From VXYL01 sp965199875 (GTDB lineage: Bacteria > Pseudomonadota > Gammaproteobacteria > Pseudomonadales > Azotimanducaceae): a stretch of 64,000 bases of DNA. The number at the start of each line of letters is the position of its first letter. The first letter of the stretch is position 1. Shown here piece by piece: positions 35,695-44,526 of the stretch. The notes below the pieces were generated by a model. The model searched no databases and had not been told where the DNA came from. It was given only the letters and a program-made list of their open reading frames with translations. The DNA lies in NCBI GenBank assembly GCA_965199875.1, contig OZ241346.1, positions 496,001 to 560,000 on the forward strand. Reading direction: 5' to 3'. The position numbers and the translations under genes were made by a program.

Positions 35695-35776
35695 CTTGCG
35701 GGTTCTTCGCCTGCTCTCGGGTGCTGGCCTTGAGGCCGCATCGTGTTGTTGCGCCTCGGTAGGCTGAAACCGGCGG

Positions 35777-36010
35777 CTACTGGTGCGCCAGTATGTAGTC
35801 GATGGCTTCCTTGACGGTGGTGATGTTCTCGGCTTCCTCGTCGGGGATTTCCGTCTCGAACTCTTCCTCCAAGGCCATGACGAGTTCCACGGTGTCCAAC
35901 GAATCGGCGCCGAGGTCGTCCACGAAGGACGCTTCGTCCTTCACTTCGTCTTCCTTCACGCCGAGCTGCTCGCAAATCAGCCGTCGGACTCGTTCGTCGA
36001 CACTGCTCAT
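35777..36010 (-). CDS. acpP: acyl carrier protein
   Basis: 77-residue acidic carrier of growing acyl chains; the phosphopantetheine Ser is in GADSLDTVELVMALEEEF. AGGAG lies about eight bases before the ATG. A weak promoter-like TAAACT on the minus strand near 36060 lies in the 164-base gap to fabG, as acpP often has its own strong promoter. Confidence 0.98.
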   Translation of the reverse strand: MSSVDERVRRLICEQLGVKEDEVKDEASFVDDLGADSLDTVELVMALEEEFETEIPDEEAENITTVKEAIDYILAHQ

Positions 36011-36174
36011 GGTTCAAGACTCCTGTCTAGGTGATTTCAAAATCGGCGATGCGTAGTTTAGCGGTATTGAAGGGCGCAAAACCACCGACCAGGCGCGGTC
36101 GAAGCGAGCCGTTCGGCAGCCGTTCCGGTGGCGCTTGGGCGAACCGCCACGCTCGCTTGGCTCGGCGGCGCCCT

Positions 36175-36903
36175 TCAGCCGGCAAACAGGCCGCCGTTGA
36201 CGTGCAGCGTTTCGCCAGTGATGTAGCCGGCGGCGTCGCCGACCAGGAACGCCACCGCCGCGGCAATGTCCTGGGGAGTGCCCATGCGCCCGAGCGCGGT
36301 GCGCGCCGTCAGCGCCTGCCGCTGCGTGGCGTCGAGGTCGCGGGTCATGTCCGTGGCCACGAAGCCGGGCGCCACCGCGTTGACGGTGATGCCCCGGGAA
36401 CCCACCTCCTGGGCGAGCGCCCGGGTGAAGCCCTCGATGCCGGCCTTCGCCGCGGCGTAGTTCGTCTGCCCGGCATTGCCCATGCGCGCCACCACCGAGC
36501 TCAAATTGACGATTCGCCCCCAGCGGCTGCGCATCATGCCGCGCAGCAGCGGCCGGGTCAGGCGGTAGAGGCCGCCGAGGTTGGTTTCCACCACCGCCGC
36601 CCATTGCTCCGGCGTCATTCTCAAGAGCAGGTTGTCGCGCACGATGCCGGCGTTGTTCACCAGCACCTGCGGCGCTCCGAAACGCTCGCCGATCGCTTCG
36701 ACCGCAGCTGCGACCGATTCGCCGTCGTGCAGCCGCAGCACGACACCGGCGCCGGCGTCGCCAAGCGCCGCGCCCACCGCCTCGGCGCCGGCATCGCTGG
36801 TTGCCGTGCCGACCACGAACAGGCCGTCTTCCGCGAGCTTCCGGGCGATCGCGTCGCCAATGCCGCGGCTGGCGCCGGTTACCACGGCGATCTTGCGTTC
36901 CAT
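36175..36903 (-). CDS. fabG: 3-oxoacyl-ACP reductase
   Basis: NADPH-dependent SDR of fatty-acid synthesis, 242 residues. Cofactor motif TGASRGIGDAIA, NNAGIVRDNLLLRM, the Ser in NLSSVVARMGNAGQTNYAAAKAG with the YxxxK pair, and the C-terminal GYITGETLHVNGGLFAG match FabG. It follows fabD by 8 bases. Confidence 0.96.
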   Translation of the reverse strand: MERKIAVVTGASRGIGDAIARKLAEDGLFVVGTATSDAGAEAVGAALGDAGAGVVLRLHDGESVAAAVEAIGERFGAPQVLVNNAGIVRDNLLLRMTPEQWAAVVETNLGGLYRLTRPLLRGMMRSRWGRIVNLSSVVARMGNAGQTNYAAAKAGIEGFTRALAQEVGSRGITVNAVAPGFVATDMTRDLDATQRQALTARTALGRMGTPQDIAAAVAFLVGDAAGYITGETLHVNGGLFAG

Positions 36904-36911
36904 CGGCGTGC

Positions 36912-37841
36912 CTAGGGGCGCAAAGCCGCCAACGCGGCGTCGAAACCTTCCGCCGCGCCAATGCCGTGGACGACCAGCTGGCGGTCGATGCGTCGCGCGA
37001 GGCCGGCAAGCACGTTGCCGGGGCCGCACTCGACGAAGGTGTCGAGACCCGCCGCCGCCATTGCCGAGACGGACTGCGACCAACGCACCGGAGAAACCAG
37101 CTGGCGCAGCAGGTTGGCGCGGATGACGGCTGCGTCCGTGGTTGCTTGCGCGCTGACGTTCTGCACCACCGGTATGTCGGCATCCTTGAGCGTCGCCGCA
37201 TCGAGCAGCGCGGCCAGCTGGTCGGCGGCCGGCTGCATCAGCGCGCAATGCGAGGGAACGCTGACGTCGAGGGGCACGGCGCGACGGGCGCCGGCCTCGG
37301 TGCAGGCGGCTATCGCCGCCGCCACCGCCGCGGCTTCGCCGGCGACGACCACCTGGCCGGGCGAGTTGTAGTTGGCCGGCGCGACCACGCCGGACACGGC
37401 GGCGCAGCACTCGGCAATCGCCGCATCGTCCAGGCCGATGATCGCGGCCATCCTGCCCTCGCCAGGAGGCACGGCCTGCTGCATCGACTTGCCGCGTTCA
37501 TGCACCAGGCGCACCGCGGCAGCGAACTCCAGCACGCCAGCCACGGTGAGCGCCGAGTACTCGCCCAGGCTGTGGCCAGCGGCCCATGCCGGGGCAGCAC
37601 CGCCGGACTCCCGCCAGAGATCGAAGAGCGCCACGCAGACCGTGAGCAGCGCCGGCTGGGTGATCTCCGTCCTGTTCAACGCTTCCGGCGGGCCCCGGCG
37701 CACGATCTCGGCCAGCTCGAAGCCAAGCGCTTCGGACGCTTCCTCGAAGCGCCTGTCGATGGCCGGCGAGCGCTCGCGGAGGTCGTCCAGCATGCCCGTG
37801 TGCTGAGCGCCCTGGCCGGGGAACAGAAAACCTAGCTTCAC
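36912..37841 (-). CDS. fabD: malonyl CoA-acyl carrier protein transacylase
   Basis: Loads malonate on ACP. 309 residues: LGFLFPGQGAQHTGML, the nucleophile in AAGHSLGEYSAL, the Arg/His residues in VPSHCALMQPAADQL and the C-terminal ECGPGNVLAGLARRI. Its ATG overlaps the plsX stop (ATGA). Confidence 0.96.
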   Translation of the reverse strand: MKLGFLFPGQGAQHTGMLDDLRERSPAIDRRFEEASEALGFELAEIVRRGPPEALNRTEITQPALLTVCVALFDLWRESGGAAPAWAAGHSLGEYSALTVAGVLEFAAAVRLVHERGKSMQQAVPPGEGRMAAIIGLDDAAIAECCAAVSGVVAPANYNSPGQVVVAGEAAAVAAAIAACTEAGARRAVPLDVSVPSHCALMQPAADQLAALLDAATLKDADIPVVQNVSAQATTDAAVIRANLLRQLVSPVRWSQSVSAMAAAGLDTFVECGPGNVLAGLARRIDRQLVVHGIGAAEGFDAALAALRP

Positions 37842-38848
37842 GCTTCCTCCTTGGTTGACCGGGTCGATGCGGCCGCCACCTTGGCGACCAGATCCGCCGA
37901 CACCGCCCGCACGGCCTGGCGCACGGCACCGGCGAAGCCTTGGCCGTCGGCCCCGCCGTGGCTCTTCACCACCACGCGCTTGAGGCCGAGCAGGATGGCG
38001 CCGTTGTAGCTTTGCGGATTGTACGCTTCGCGCAGATTGTCGAGCGGTTCGCGCAGATGCGCCTTGGCGGCGTCAAGCGCCGGGGAAGCCGCGGCGAGTT
38101 CCTGGGCGAGAAGGTAGCGCGCCATGCGCAGCGCCCCTTCGGCAGCTTTGATCGCGACGTTGCCGGCGAAGCCGTCGGCCACGACGACATCGACGCCGGC
38201 GACGAACAGCCGGTCCGGTTCGACGTAGCCAACGTAGCGCAGTTGCTCGTCGGCTTGGAGAAGCCGCGCCGCGGCGCGCACCACCGGCGGGCCTTTGCGA
38301 ACTTCCGAGCCGATGTTCAGCAGCGCGACGCTGGGATCCCCGACGCCACTGGCCTGCGCGGCGGCAACGCCCATGCGAGCGAACTGGTGCAGCGCCGCAG
38401 CGCCGACGCCGATGTTGGCGCCGAGGTCGAGAACGCGAAAGACATGCCCGCCCTCGCCGACCAGGGCCTTGACGATCGCTGGCCGACGATAGCCGGGCAG
38501 CATGCCGACGGCGTGTCGGCAGAGCGCCATCAACGCACCGGTGCTGCCGGCGGTGACCAAGGCATCCTGGCCGCCGGACGCCAAGGCGCGAATCGCCGTG
38601 TGCATGGACGATCGCACCTCGCCGCGCAAGGTGGCGCGCAAGGAGTCGTCGACCGCGAGCGTACGCGGCGCGTGGACGATCCGGTGTCGGCCGCCGACCA
38701 GCGACGCGATGGCGTCGCCGTCGCCAAAGAAAGTCAGCGCCGGCGGCGCAGCGACCTCGCGGCGCATGGCTTCGACCGCAGCCAAGGCGCCGCCGACCAG
38801 CTCGGCCGCGGGCGCGTCGCCGCCCAGCGTGTCGATGGCAACGCGAAT
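37838..38848 (-). CDS. plsX: phosphate acyltransferase PlsX, with no standard start codon
   Basis: Makes acyl-phosphate from acyl-ACP for phospholipid synthesis. The body is typical: VTAGSTGALMALCRHAVGML, RPAIVKALVGEGGHVFRVLDLGANIG, VLLNIGSEVRKG-like ALLNIGSEVRKGPP, VADGFAGNVAIKAAEGA. The family N-terminus (IRVAIDTLGGDAPAAELV) is encoded upstream of the first TTG (38785), yet between the rpmF stop (38885-38887, same frame) and this motif there is no ATG, GTG or TTG. An ATT at 38848 is the best candidate start. A TTG at 38785 would remove the conserved GGD motif. Confidence 0.86.
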   Translation of the reverse strand: MRVAIDTLGGDAPAAELVGGALAAVEAMRREVAAPPALTFFGDGDAIASLVGGRHRIVHAPRTLAVDDSLRATLRGEVRSSMHTAIRALASGGQDALVTAGSTGALMALCRHAVGMLPGYRRPAIVKALVGEGGHVFRVLDLGANIGVGAAALHQFARMGVAAAQASGVGDPSVALLNIGSEVRKGPPVVRAAARLLQADEQLRYVGYVEPDRLFVAGVDVVVADGFAGNVAIKAAEGALRMARYLLAQELAAASPALDAAKAHLREPLDNLREAYNPQSYNGAILLGLKRVVVKSHGGADGQGFAGAVRQAVRAVSADLVAKVAAASTRSTKEEA

Positions 38849-38884
38849 CGCTTGCGCCCGCTGCTGCCGTAGGCCGGAGGACCG

Positions 38885-39058
38885 CTAGCGAACTTCGAGC
38901 AACCTGCGGCCGCGGTAGTAGCCGCCATCGGTGACGTGGTGGCGACGGTGCAACTCGCCGCTCTCCGGATCGGTCGACAGCGTCGGCTTGTCGAGCGCGT
39001 GATGGGAACGGCGCTTGTCGCGTTTGGAGCGCGACACCTTGCTCTTCTGTACCGCCAT
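38885..39058 (-). CDS. rpmF: 50S ribosomal protein L32
   Basis: 57 residues, MAVQKSKVSRSKRDKRRSHH, then ALDKPTLSTDPESGELHRRHHVTDGGYYRGRRL, the L32 pattern of the zinc-free type (no CxxC). Too short to be listed by length filters but unmistakable, and followed by plsX as in most gammaproteobacteria. The yceD gene expected upstream is not seen; the accessory Uma2-like gene is there instead. Confidence 0.95.
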   Translation of the reverse strand: MAVQKSKVSRSKRDKRRSHHALDKPTLSTDPESGELHRRHHVTDGGYYRGRRLLEVR

Positions 39059-39217
39059 GATGGTGTCCTAGGATTCCTGCAGCGGCGCTCACCTTAACAT
39101 TGGAGTCAAGGCGCTTCGTCGCTGTGCGCTACTGCGGCTACTGCGAGAAGGGGTGTTGCCACGCCGGGTGTGCGACAAGTCGCAGGTCAGTGACCGCGAA
39201 CGGGAGCGGCGTCTGGC

Positions 39218-40099
39218 TCAGATGGCGGGGCGTGACGGCCTCGAACGCCGCAACGCGGCTTCCAACTCCGCAACGCGAGCCTCGGCGGCCGAGCGGGCGG
39301 CGGCCTCCCGGTTCGCACGGGCCGATTCGCGCTCGGCGCGGGCCGATTCGCGCTCGGCGCGGGCCGATTCCCGTTCGGCGCGGGCCGATTCCCGTTCGGC
39401 ACTGGCTTCGGCGGTCTTGCGCTGCGCGGCCTCCTCTCTGGCCTCGGCTTCGGCCCGTTCGGCAGCTGCCTCGGCTTCGGGCCGGTGCCGGACGTCGGCG
39501 CCCGTCGCCACATCCCGGAAGCGAAGCAGCTCGCCGTCCACGCGCACGTCCAAGCCCAGCACCTCGCTGCGGATCACCCGCTCGCCGTCCACCAGCCGCG
39601 ATTCCAGCGCACGGTACTCGCCGTCCACCAGCGCGAACCCTTGCAGCCGCGGCGTTCCCTGCGGGTACACGTCGCCCTTCGCATCGAACAGCCAGTACTC
39701 CCGCACCCCCATCTCCGCGTAGCGGCAGCGCTTCAAGTCCCTGTCCTTCGCCTGCGTGCTCGGCGACGCCACCTCCAGCACCCAGTCCGGCGGCTTGCCC
39801 TCCTTCCAGACGAAGTAGCTCGACCGCTTGTGCGTTCCGAGCCCCAACGCCACCAGCACGTCCGGCGCGATGCTGTTCCTGTTGTTCCCCTCTTCCGGGT
39901 ACACCAGGATGTCCGCCGCCACCAGCGCCCGCGGGTGCGCGGCCCTGAGGTCGCCGGCGGCCATCATGATGGCGTCCGCCTGCCACATGTTGTCGGCCAT
40001 CGGCCTACCGTCCGAACAGGGGTAGAACACGTCCTCCGCGCTGGTGGGGCGGACGTTCGGGGCGGTTCGGGCGGCCGCGGCCGGCAGGGGCGCTGGCAT
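39218..40099 (-). CDS. Uma2-family PD-(D/E)XK endonuclease-like protein with coiled-coil tail
   Basis: 293 residues. The Uma2 (DUF820) fold is read from DILVYPEEGNNRNSIAPDVLVALG, PDWVLEVASPSTQAKDRDLKRCRYAEMGVREYWLFD: the acidic residues of IAPDVLV and LEVASPST are the probable active site. The C-terminal 90 residues are an Ala/Glu/Arg coiled coil built on ERESARA heptads. Uma2 proteins are widespread in some phyla and of unproved role. It borders the accessory island and lies upstream of rpmF on the same strand. Confidence 0.85.
   Translation of the reverse strand: MPAPLPAAAARTAPNVRPTSAEDVFYPCSDGRPMADNMWQADAIMMAAGDLRAAHPRALVAADILVYPEEGNNRNSIAPDVLVALGLGTHKRSSYFVWKEGKPPDWVLEVASPSTQAKDRDLKRCRYAEMGVREYWLFDAKGDVYPQGTPRLQGFALVDGEYRALESRLVDGERVIRSEVLGLDVRVDGELLRFRDVATGADVRHRPEAEAAAERAEAEAREEAAQRKTAEASAERESARAERESARAERESARAERESARANREAAARSAAEARVAELEAALRRSRPSRPAI
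39319..39410 (-). repeat. in-gene 21-bp tandem repeat encoding ESARAER
   Basis: Four near-identical 21-base units within the Uma2-like gene encode the heptad ESARAER. Copy number may vary between strains. Confidence 0.8.
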
Positions 40100-40246
40100 G
40101 TGGCGGTTCTCCGTCGTGGTCTGTCGATGCGGCCCGTTGCCGCGCTGGTGGTGAAAGTAGCATAAGTCTCGCCGGTGGATTTCATGCCGTCGGGCACAGT
40201 TTCGGCGGACAGTCTCGGCGCTCGAAAAGCGTTTGTCTGTAGGACA

Positions 40247-40274
40247 CTCGCCCGACGTCACGTAGGAAATTGCC
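40247..40274 (-). repeat. dispersed repeat copy 3 (GGCRATTTCCYAC type)
   Basis: Minus-strand reading GGCAATTTCCTACG, then ACGTCGGGCGAGT. It lies about 150 bases upstream of the Uma2-like ATG, in the same orientation relative to the gene as copies 1 and 2 have to the Rpn-type gene. Confidence 0.55.
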
Positions 40275-40389
40275 AAGAAAGCCAGGTGCCGCCACAGCAT
40301 CGAGAGGACCGTGGAGCGACCAACCTCGACGAACGGCGCGACCGAATGCGCTACGACGAACAGCGCACCGCCTGCTCGCGCTCCGCGGC

Positions 40390-40417
40390 TTGAAATCCGC
40401 GTGCAACGAGGTGTAGT
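40390..40417 (+). promoter_or_regulatory. possible promoter of the four-gene membrane operon
   Basis: TTGAAA (40390-40395), a 16-base spacer and TGTAGT (40412-40417). It would leave a leader of about 150 bases before the GTG at 40577. Confidence 0.33.
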
Positions 40418-40576
40418 GTCGCCCTTCCTCTTACGGGGTCCCGCAACAGGCGCCGACAGCATGGTCTCCCCGGAGCCGGATACTCGGAGCACCACCAACG
40501 ACACCATCGACCGTCGGCGCTGCCGGGGGCAGCGAGCCGGACGCAAGGATGTCCAGCACCCGCAGGAGGAAACGGC

Positions 40577-42034
40577 GTGAGCGCGAGCCAGGACTGGGAC
40601 AACATCCCAGGTTTCGACCCCATCAAGGAGCAGTACCTGCCCTTGAACCTGGGCGACTGGCTGAACACCCACCGAGTTGCCGCCGAGGGCGAGAAGCTGG
40701 GCCGCGACAACAAGCCGTCGGCAGAAGAACACGGCCTGGACGCCATGGAAATGAAGATCGCGGACTGGATCAACCAGCGCGGTCGCATTTGCCGCCAGAA
40801 CGTCGGCACGCACCTCTCCGACCTCGAACGCGAGCTGGTGGATCTGGAGAGCGAAGAACAGATCGCCATCCGCGAACAGCGCATCGAGCAGCGCGTACGC
40901 GAGGCGGAACTCGCCCTCGGCGGCAAGGTGCGCGCCATCAGAAACGCCCTCGCGGACAAGGAGAACGACGTCCGCATCGGCGCGGAGGAGTTCGAGCGCT
41001 TTCGCCACGAGTCGCGCCTGACGCGGCTGCCGGACTACAGCCACCGACGCTCCGCAGGGTGGGTCATCGCCATATGCGCACTGGTCGAGATCGTTCTGAA
41101 CGCCTCGCTGCTGATGGAGGTCAACGCCTTCGGCCTGCTCGGCTCGACCATGCAGATGGGCCTCATCAGCGCCGTCAACGTGCTGTTCGCCGGCCTTGCC
41201 ATGGGTGCGCTGCTGCGCCAGCGCCATCACGTCTTCAAGGCGCGAAAGAGCGTCGCCTGGGCGGGCATGGCGGTGCTGCTGGCAGCGGTGGCCGTCTTCA
41301 ACCTGGCCGTGGGCCACTTCCGCGACAGCATGCAGGCGATCGTCGACAACCCATCGGCGGACGTCTTCGCCGTCGGCGGCGACGCGCTGCAACGGCTGGC
41401 GGCGGGCCCGTTCGATCTCGGCTCGTTTCAGACCGCGCTGCTGATACTGCTGGGCATTCTCTGCTTCGCCATCGGCGCGTGGAAGTGGTTCCAGCGCGAC
41501 GACGCCTATCCCGACTACGGTCGCCAGGACAGGCTGCTCGACGGCAAGAAAGCCGCCTACGCGGCCGCGTACCAGAGCGCCGACCGGGAACTGCTCGAGA
41601 CCTACGAGCAGCACCAGGACCAGCTCGCGGACATGCTGCACCAGCTGGAGACCAAGCAGAGCAAGTGGCAGGACATCTGCATGCGCGGCAACCGCCTGGC
41701 CTCCGAGTACTCCCGCTATCTGAGCCAGTACCAAACCGACCTGGACTATCTGCTCGCCGAGTACCGCAGCGCCAACCGCAATGCCCGCAGCGAACCGGCG
41801 CCGCCGCACTTCGACGATCCGGTGCCGGTGAACGACGCCATCCTGCAAGCCCCCACGTTCAATCCGCCGGAGGCCACCAGCATGAAGGGCGTCGGCGACA
41901 GCGTCCACGAGGCCATCACCAAACTTCAGAACGCCTACGACGCGGCGACTGCCAACATCCCAACGTTGGAAGCCCTGGCCCGGGAAGGCGCGGAGGCGTT
42001 TCGTGCGCGCTCCATCACCGCGTCCTCGGCCTAG
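40577..42034 (+). CDS. membrane operon gene 1: four-TM protein flanked by coiled coils, unknown
   Basis: 485 residues, no family recognised. A soluble acidic N-terminus (1-155) has a coiled coil at about 80-150 (LERELVDLESEEQIAIREQ). Four predicted TM helices follow: about 161-181, 190-213, 225-247 and 282-302. Then comes a second coiled coil (about 325-375, YEQHQDQLADMLHQLETKQSK) and a polar tail. AGGAGG lies seven bases before the GTG start. It overlaps gene 2 by 32 bases, so it is co-translated with the lipoprotein and MotA-like genes. An envelope scaffold is a guess. Confidence 0.8.
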   Translation: MSASQDWDNIPGFDPIKEQYLPLNLGDWLNTHRVAAEGEKLGRDNKPSAEEHGLDAMEMKIADWINQRGRICRQNVGTHLSDLERELVDLESEEQIAIREQRIEQRVREAELALGGKVRAIRNALADKENDVRIGAEEFERFRHESRLTRLPDYSHRRSAGWVIAICALVEIVLNASLLMEVNAFGLLGSTMQMGLISAVNVLFAGLAMGALLRQRHHVFKARKSVAWAGMAVLLAAVAVFNLAVGHFRDSMQAIVDNPSADVFAVGGDALQRLAAGPFDLGSFQTALLILLGILCFAIGAWKWFQRDDAYPDYGRQDRLLDGKKAAYAAAYQSADRELLETYEQHQDQLADMLHQLETKQSKWQDICMRGNRLASEYSRYLSQYQTDLDYLLAEYRSANRNARSEPAPPHFDDPVPVNDAILQAPTFNPPEATSMKGVGDSVHEAITKLQNAYDAATANIPTLEALAREGAEAFRARSITASSA

Positions 42035-42863
42035 CCGCAAAACGCCGTCGGCGGCGGCAGGCCTGGGCAAACTGGGCTTCGCGAGCCGTGCCGGCGCCAC
42101 GCTGCTGGCGCTGGGGCTGACGGTCGCCGGCTGCGAACGCCTCGACGAAAACCTGTGTCCGCGGGACCGGACACCCGGCCGTACGACGATTCTGGTTCTC
42201 GACACTTCGGACCCGCTCACCACCAAGCATCGGGCCGAGCTGAAGCGGCTGGTCGAGGAACTGCAGGCGCCGGATGCGGAGGCCGAGTTGCGGGTCGCTC
42301 CTGGCGAGGCGCTGGTCGCCTACGAACTGGCGGAGAATCTGGACGCCTTGGAACCCGTGCTCAAGGTGTGCAATCCGGGGCAGCGTCCGGACGAGTGGGG
42401 CTGGCAGCAGGAGCTCACCCAGGGCAAGCAGGTGGCTTGGCGGCGGTGGCGGCGGTTCCAGGACATCGTCGAGAGGCTGTTCGACGAAGCGCATGACGAG
42501 ACGTCGCGTTCACGTTCGCCGATCATCGAAATGCTCGGCGTGATCGTGCCCCGCTACGCGCCCAGCCGGCGCCTCGGCGCCGGCAGCGGCGGTTCCCGCA
42601 CCCACGTGATTCTGTTCTCGGACCTGTTGCAGCACTCGGCGACGCTGTCCCACTACGGCAGCTATCCGCCGGCCGCGGACGTCCTCGACACCAACGGCCT
42701 GCGGGCGCTGCGCACGGATCTCGCCGGGGTCGACGTCAGCCTGTACCGCTTGGAGCGCAGCCGAGCGCGGGATGCGCGTTGGCAAACCCGCGACCACTAC
42801 TACTGGTGGACCGAGCTGATCCGATCCTTCGGCGGACGGGTCGTCTGGCAGGAGCCGATTTGA
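42003..42863 (+). CDS. membrane operon gene 2: lipoprotein with VWA-like beginning
   Basis: 286 residues. A long basic n-region precedes a hydrophobic segment and the lipobox LTVAGC (Cys 44), so it is probably an anchored periplasmic lipoprotein. After it, TTILVLDTSDPLT (about 61-73) looks like the first strand and partial MIDAS motif of a von Willebrand A domain (DxS present, third Ser replaced by Pro), and THVILFSDLLQ (about 195-206) like a later VWA strand. A CNPG motif lies between. GGAGG lies seven bases before the GTG start. Partner or ligand unknown. Confidence 0.75.
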   Translation: MRAPSPRPRPSRKTPSAAAGLGKLGFASRAGATLLALGLTVAGCERLDENLCPRDRTPGRTTILVLDTSDPLTTKHRAELKRLVEELQAPDAEAELRVAPGEALVAYELAENLDALEPVLKVCNPGQRPDEWGWQQELTQGKQVAWRRWRRFQDIVERLFDEAHDETSRSRSPIIEMLGVIVPRYAPSRRLGAGSGGSRTHVILFSDLLQHSATLSHYGSYPPAADVLDTNGLRALRTDLAGVDVSLYRLERSRARDARWQTRDHYYWWTELIRSFGGRVVWQEPI

Positions 42864-42891
42864 CCGTCCTCGCCCAGAGGCACGGCCTGGC

Positions 42892-44517
42892 GTGTCGCGC
42901 CCGGAGCGTCCTGTGGCATTGGGCCTGCAAGCCCGAGCCATGAAACCGCTGCTGGTCGCATTCGTCGGCGGCTTGGCGCTGATCATCGGCGTGCGGCTGC
43001 TGGCGCCCCATTTCGGCGGCGAAATGACCGCCGCGGCCATTGCCGCCGCCATTGCCGTTGGCGTCGTCGCCTGGCTGGGCTTCTACTACCACAAGGACGA
43101 AGGACGGGACCGGGGCAGCGCCGGCGACGACCTCTACTATCTGGGGCTGCTGTTCACCCTGTGTTCCATGAGCCACACGCTCATCGAGCTGGTCGTCGAT
43201 GCAGAGGAGGCGCAAGCCCGCTTCCAGCAGTTGATCGGCAGCTTCGGCATCGCCCTGGTGTCGACGATTGCCGGCATTCTCGGCCGCATCCTGCTGCAAG
43301 CCGGGGCGGCGCCGGTGGCGCAATCCGAAGGCGAGCAACGCCCCGCGCAAGAGGCAGCGGCGGCAGAGCGTTCCACAGCCGCCAGCGAAGAAATCGCCCA
43401 GGCAGGTGAAGAAACGGCGCAGACGATGCTGGCGCTGCGACGCGACCTGCGCGAGGCATCGGCGGCGTTCGTCCACTTCACCCGCGTCACCCTTGCCCAC
43501 GGCGAGAGCGTCAAGGCGCACACCGAACGCGTGGTCGAAGACTTCAACCGCAGCATCGATGCCGCCGCCGCGCAGGGCGTACACGGCACCACCAACGCCT
43601 GGACGCAAGCCGCCGCCAGCATGGCTGCCGCCACCGAGCGACTGCTGGGGCGGATCGACGAACACACCGCCAACGCCGCGCAGCGCACCGAAGCCAGGTG
43701 GGACCAGCTGGCCGCGGCGTCAAGCGCAACGGCCGAGGCCGCCCGGGTGCGCCTCGACGAAGACGCCGAGCAGATGGCAACGCTGCTGGGGCACATGGCC
43801 GCTACCGGTCAAGCCCTTGCATCGCTGGATGCGCAGCTCGCGTCGACCCGCAACAGCGTCGCCGGACTGGGCAACGAGGCAACCGAGGCCGCGACCCGCA
43901 TCGGCGACCAGACCGCGGCCACCGGGCGAGCGCACAGCGCCTTGGCCAACGGCGCAGCCCGGGTGCAGGAAACCATCGCGCAAACCCTCGGCAAGACCGC
44001 AGAGCAGATCGCGGCGCTGCGCGACGGCCTCGCCGAACAGGGCCGACTGTGGCAGTCCGCTGCGGAGAGCTTCGCCGCCACCACCGCTGCGGAACGGCAG
44101 CGTCAAGCGGCGATCGCCGACGAGGCGCGGAAGTCGCTGGACGAGCTGGCCGCCGGGGTCGCCGCCGCTCGCGACGACATCGCCACTCTCGGCGACACGA
44201 TGAAGAGCGCCGTTGACGAGTTCGCCGTTGCCGCCGCCGCCGAACGGCAGCATCAGGCCAGCGTCGTCAGCGCGGCGCGCAGGTCGCTGGGCGAACTCGC
44301 CACCGGCATCGCCGACATCCGCGAGGCCACCGCCAGTTTCGGCGCGACGACTCAGGCGGCCGCCGCGGACGTCGCAGCCGTCGTCGAGCAAGCGCGTCAG
44401 GAACTCGGCGTCGAGCGCAAGCAGGAGCAGCCCGAACCGCAACTGCCCCGCTGGCTTGGCGGCCTGCCCGAGCGCTTGCGGCCGCGCTTCGGCGCACGAG
44501 CGCAAGGCAAGGGCTGA
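42892..44517 (+). CDS. membrane operon gene 3: divergent MotA/TolQ/ExbB-like protein with very long coiled-coil tail
   Basis: 541 residues from the GTG at 42892; GTG 42913 or ATG 42940 (MKPLLVAFVGG) are equally possible starts. Four TM helices in the first 140 residues (18-37, 45-66, 82-101, 115-137). Helices 3 and 4 read YYLGLLFTLCSMSHTLIEL and FGIALVSTIAGILGRIL, resembling the LGLLGT and AL-T-G-L patterns of proton-channel helices of MotA/TolQ/ExbB. Residues about 145-520 are an Ala/Glu/Arg coiled coil, reminiscent of the ZorA tail. It follows gene 2 by 28 bases. Confidence 0.75.
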   Translation: MSRPERPVALGLQARAMKPLLVAFVGGLALIIGVRLLAPHFGGEMTAAAIAAAIAVGVVAWLGFYYHKDEGRDRGSAGDDLYYLGLLFTLCSMSHTLIELVVDAEEAQARFQQLIGSFGIALVSTIAGILGRILLQAGAAPVAQSEGEQRPAQEAAAAERSTAASEEIAQAGEETAQTMLALRRDLREASAAFVHFTRVTLAHGESVKAHTERVVEDFNRSIDAAAAQGVHGTTNAWTQAAASMAAATERLLGRIDEHTANAAQRTEARWDQLAAASSATAEAARVRLDEDAEQMATLLGHMAATGQALASLDAQLASTRNSVAGLGNEATEAATRIGDQTAATGRAHSALANGAARVQETIAQTLGKTAEQIAALRDGLAEQGRLWQSAAESFAATTAAERQRQAAIADEARKSLDELAAGVAAARDDIATLGDTMKSAVDEFAVAAAAERQHQASVVSAARRSLGELATGIADIREATASFGATTQAAAADVAAVVEQARQELGVERKQEQPEPQLPRWLGGLPERLRPRFGARAQGKG

Positions 44518-44526
44518 GCCGGCATC

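Larger units (their letters stand above)
40100..40576. other. divergent intergenic region between Uma2-like gene and four-gene membrane operon
   Basis: About 480 bases. It contains dispersed repeat copy 3 and a possible plus-strand promoter. I see no gene; short frames on both strands are inconsistent. Confidence 0.45.
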
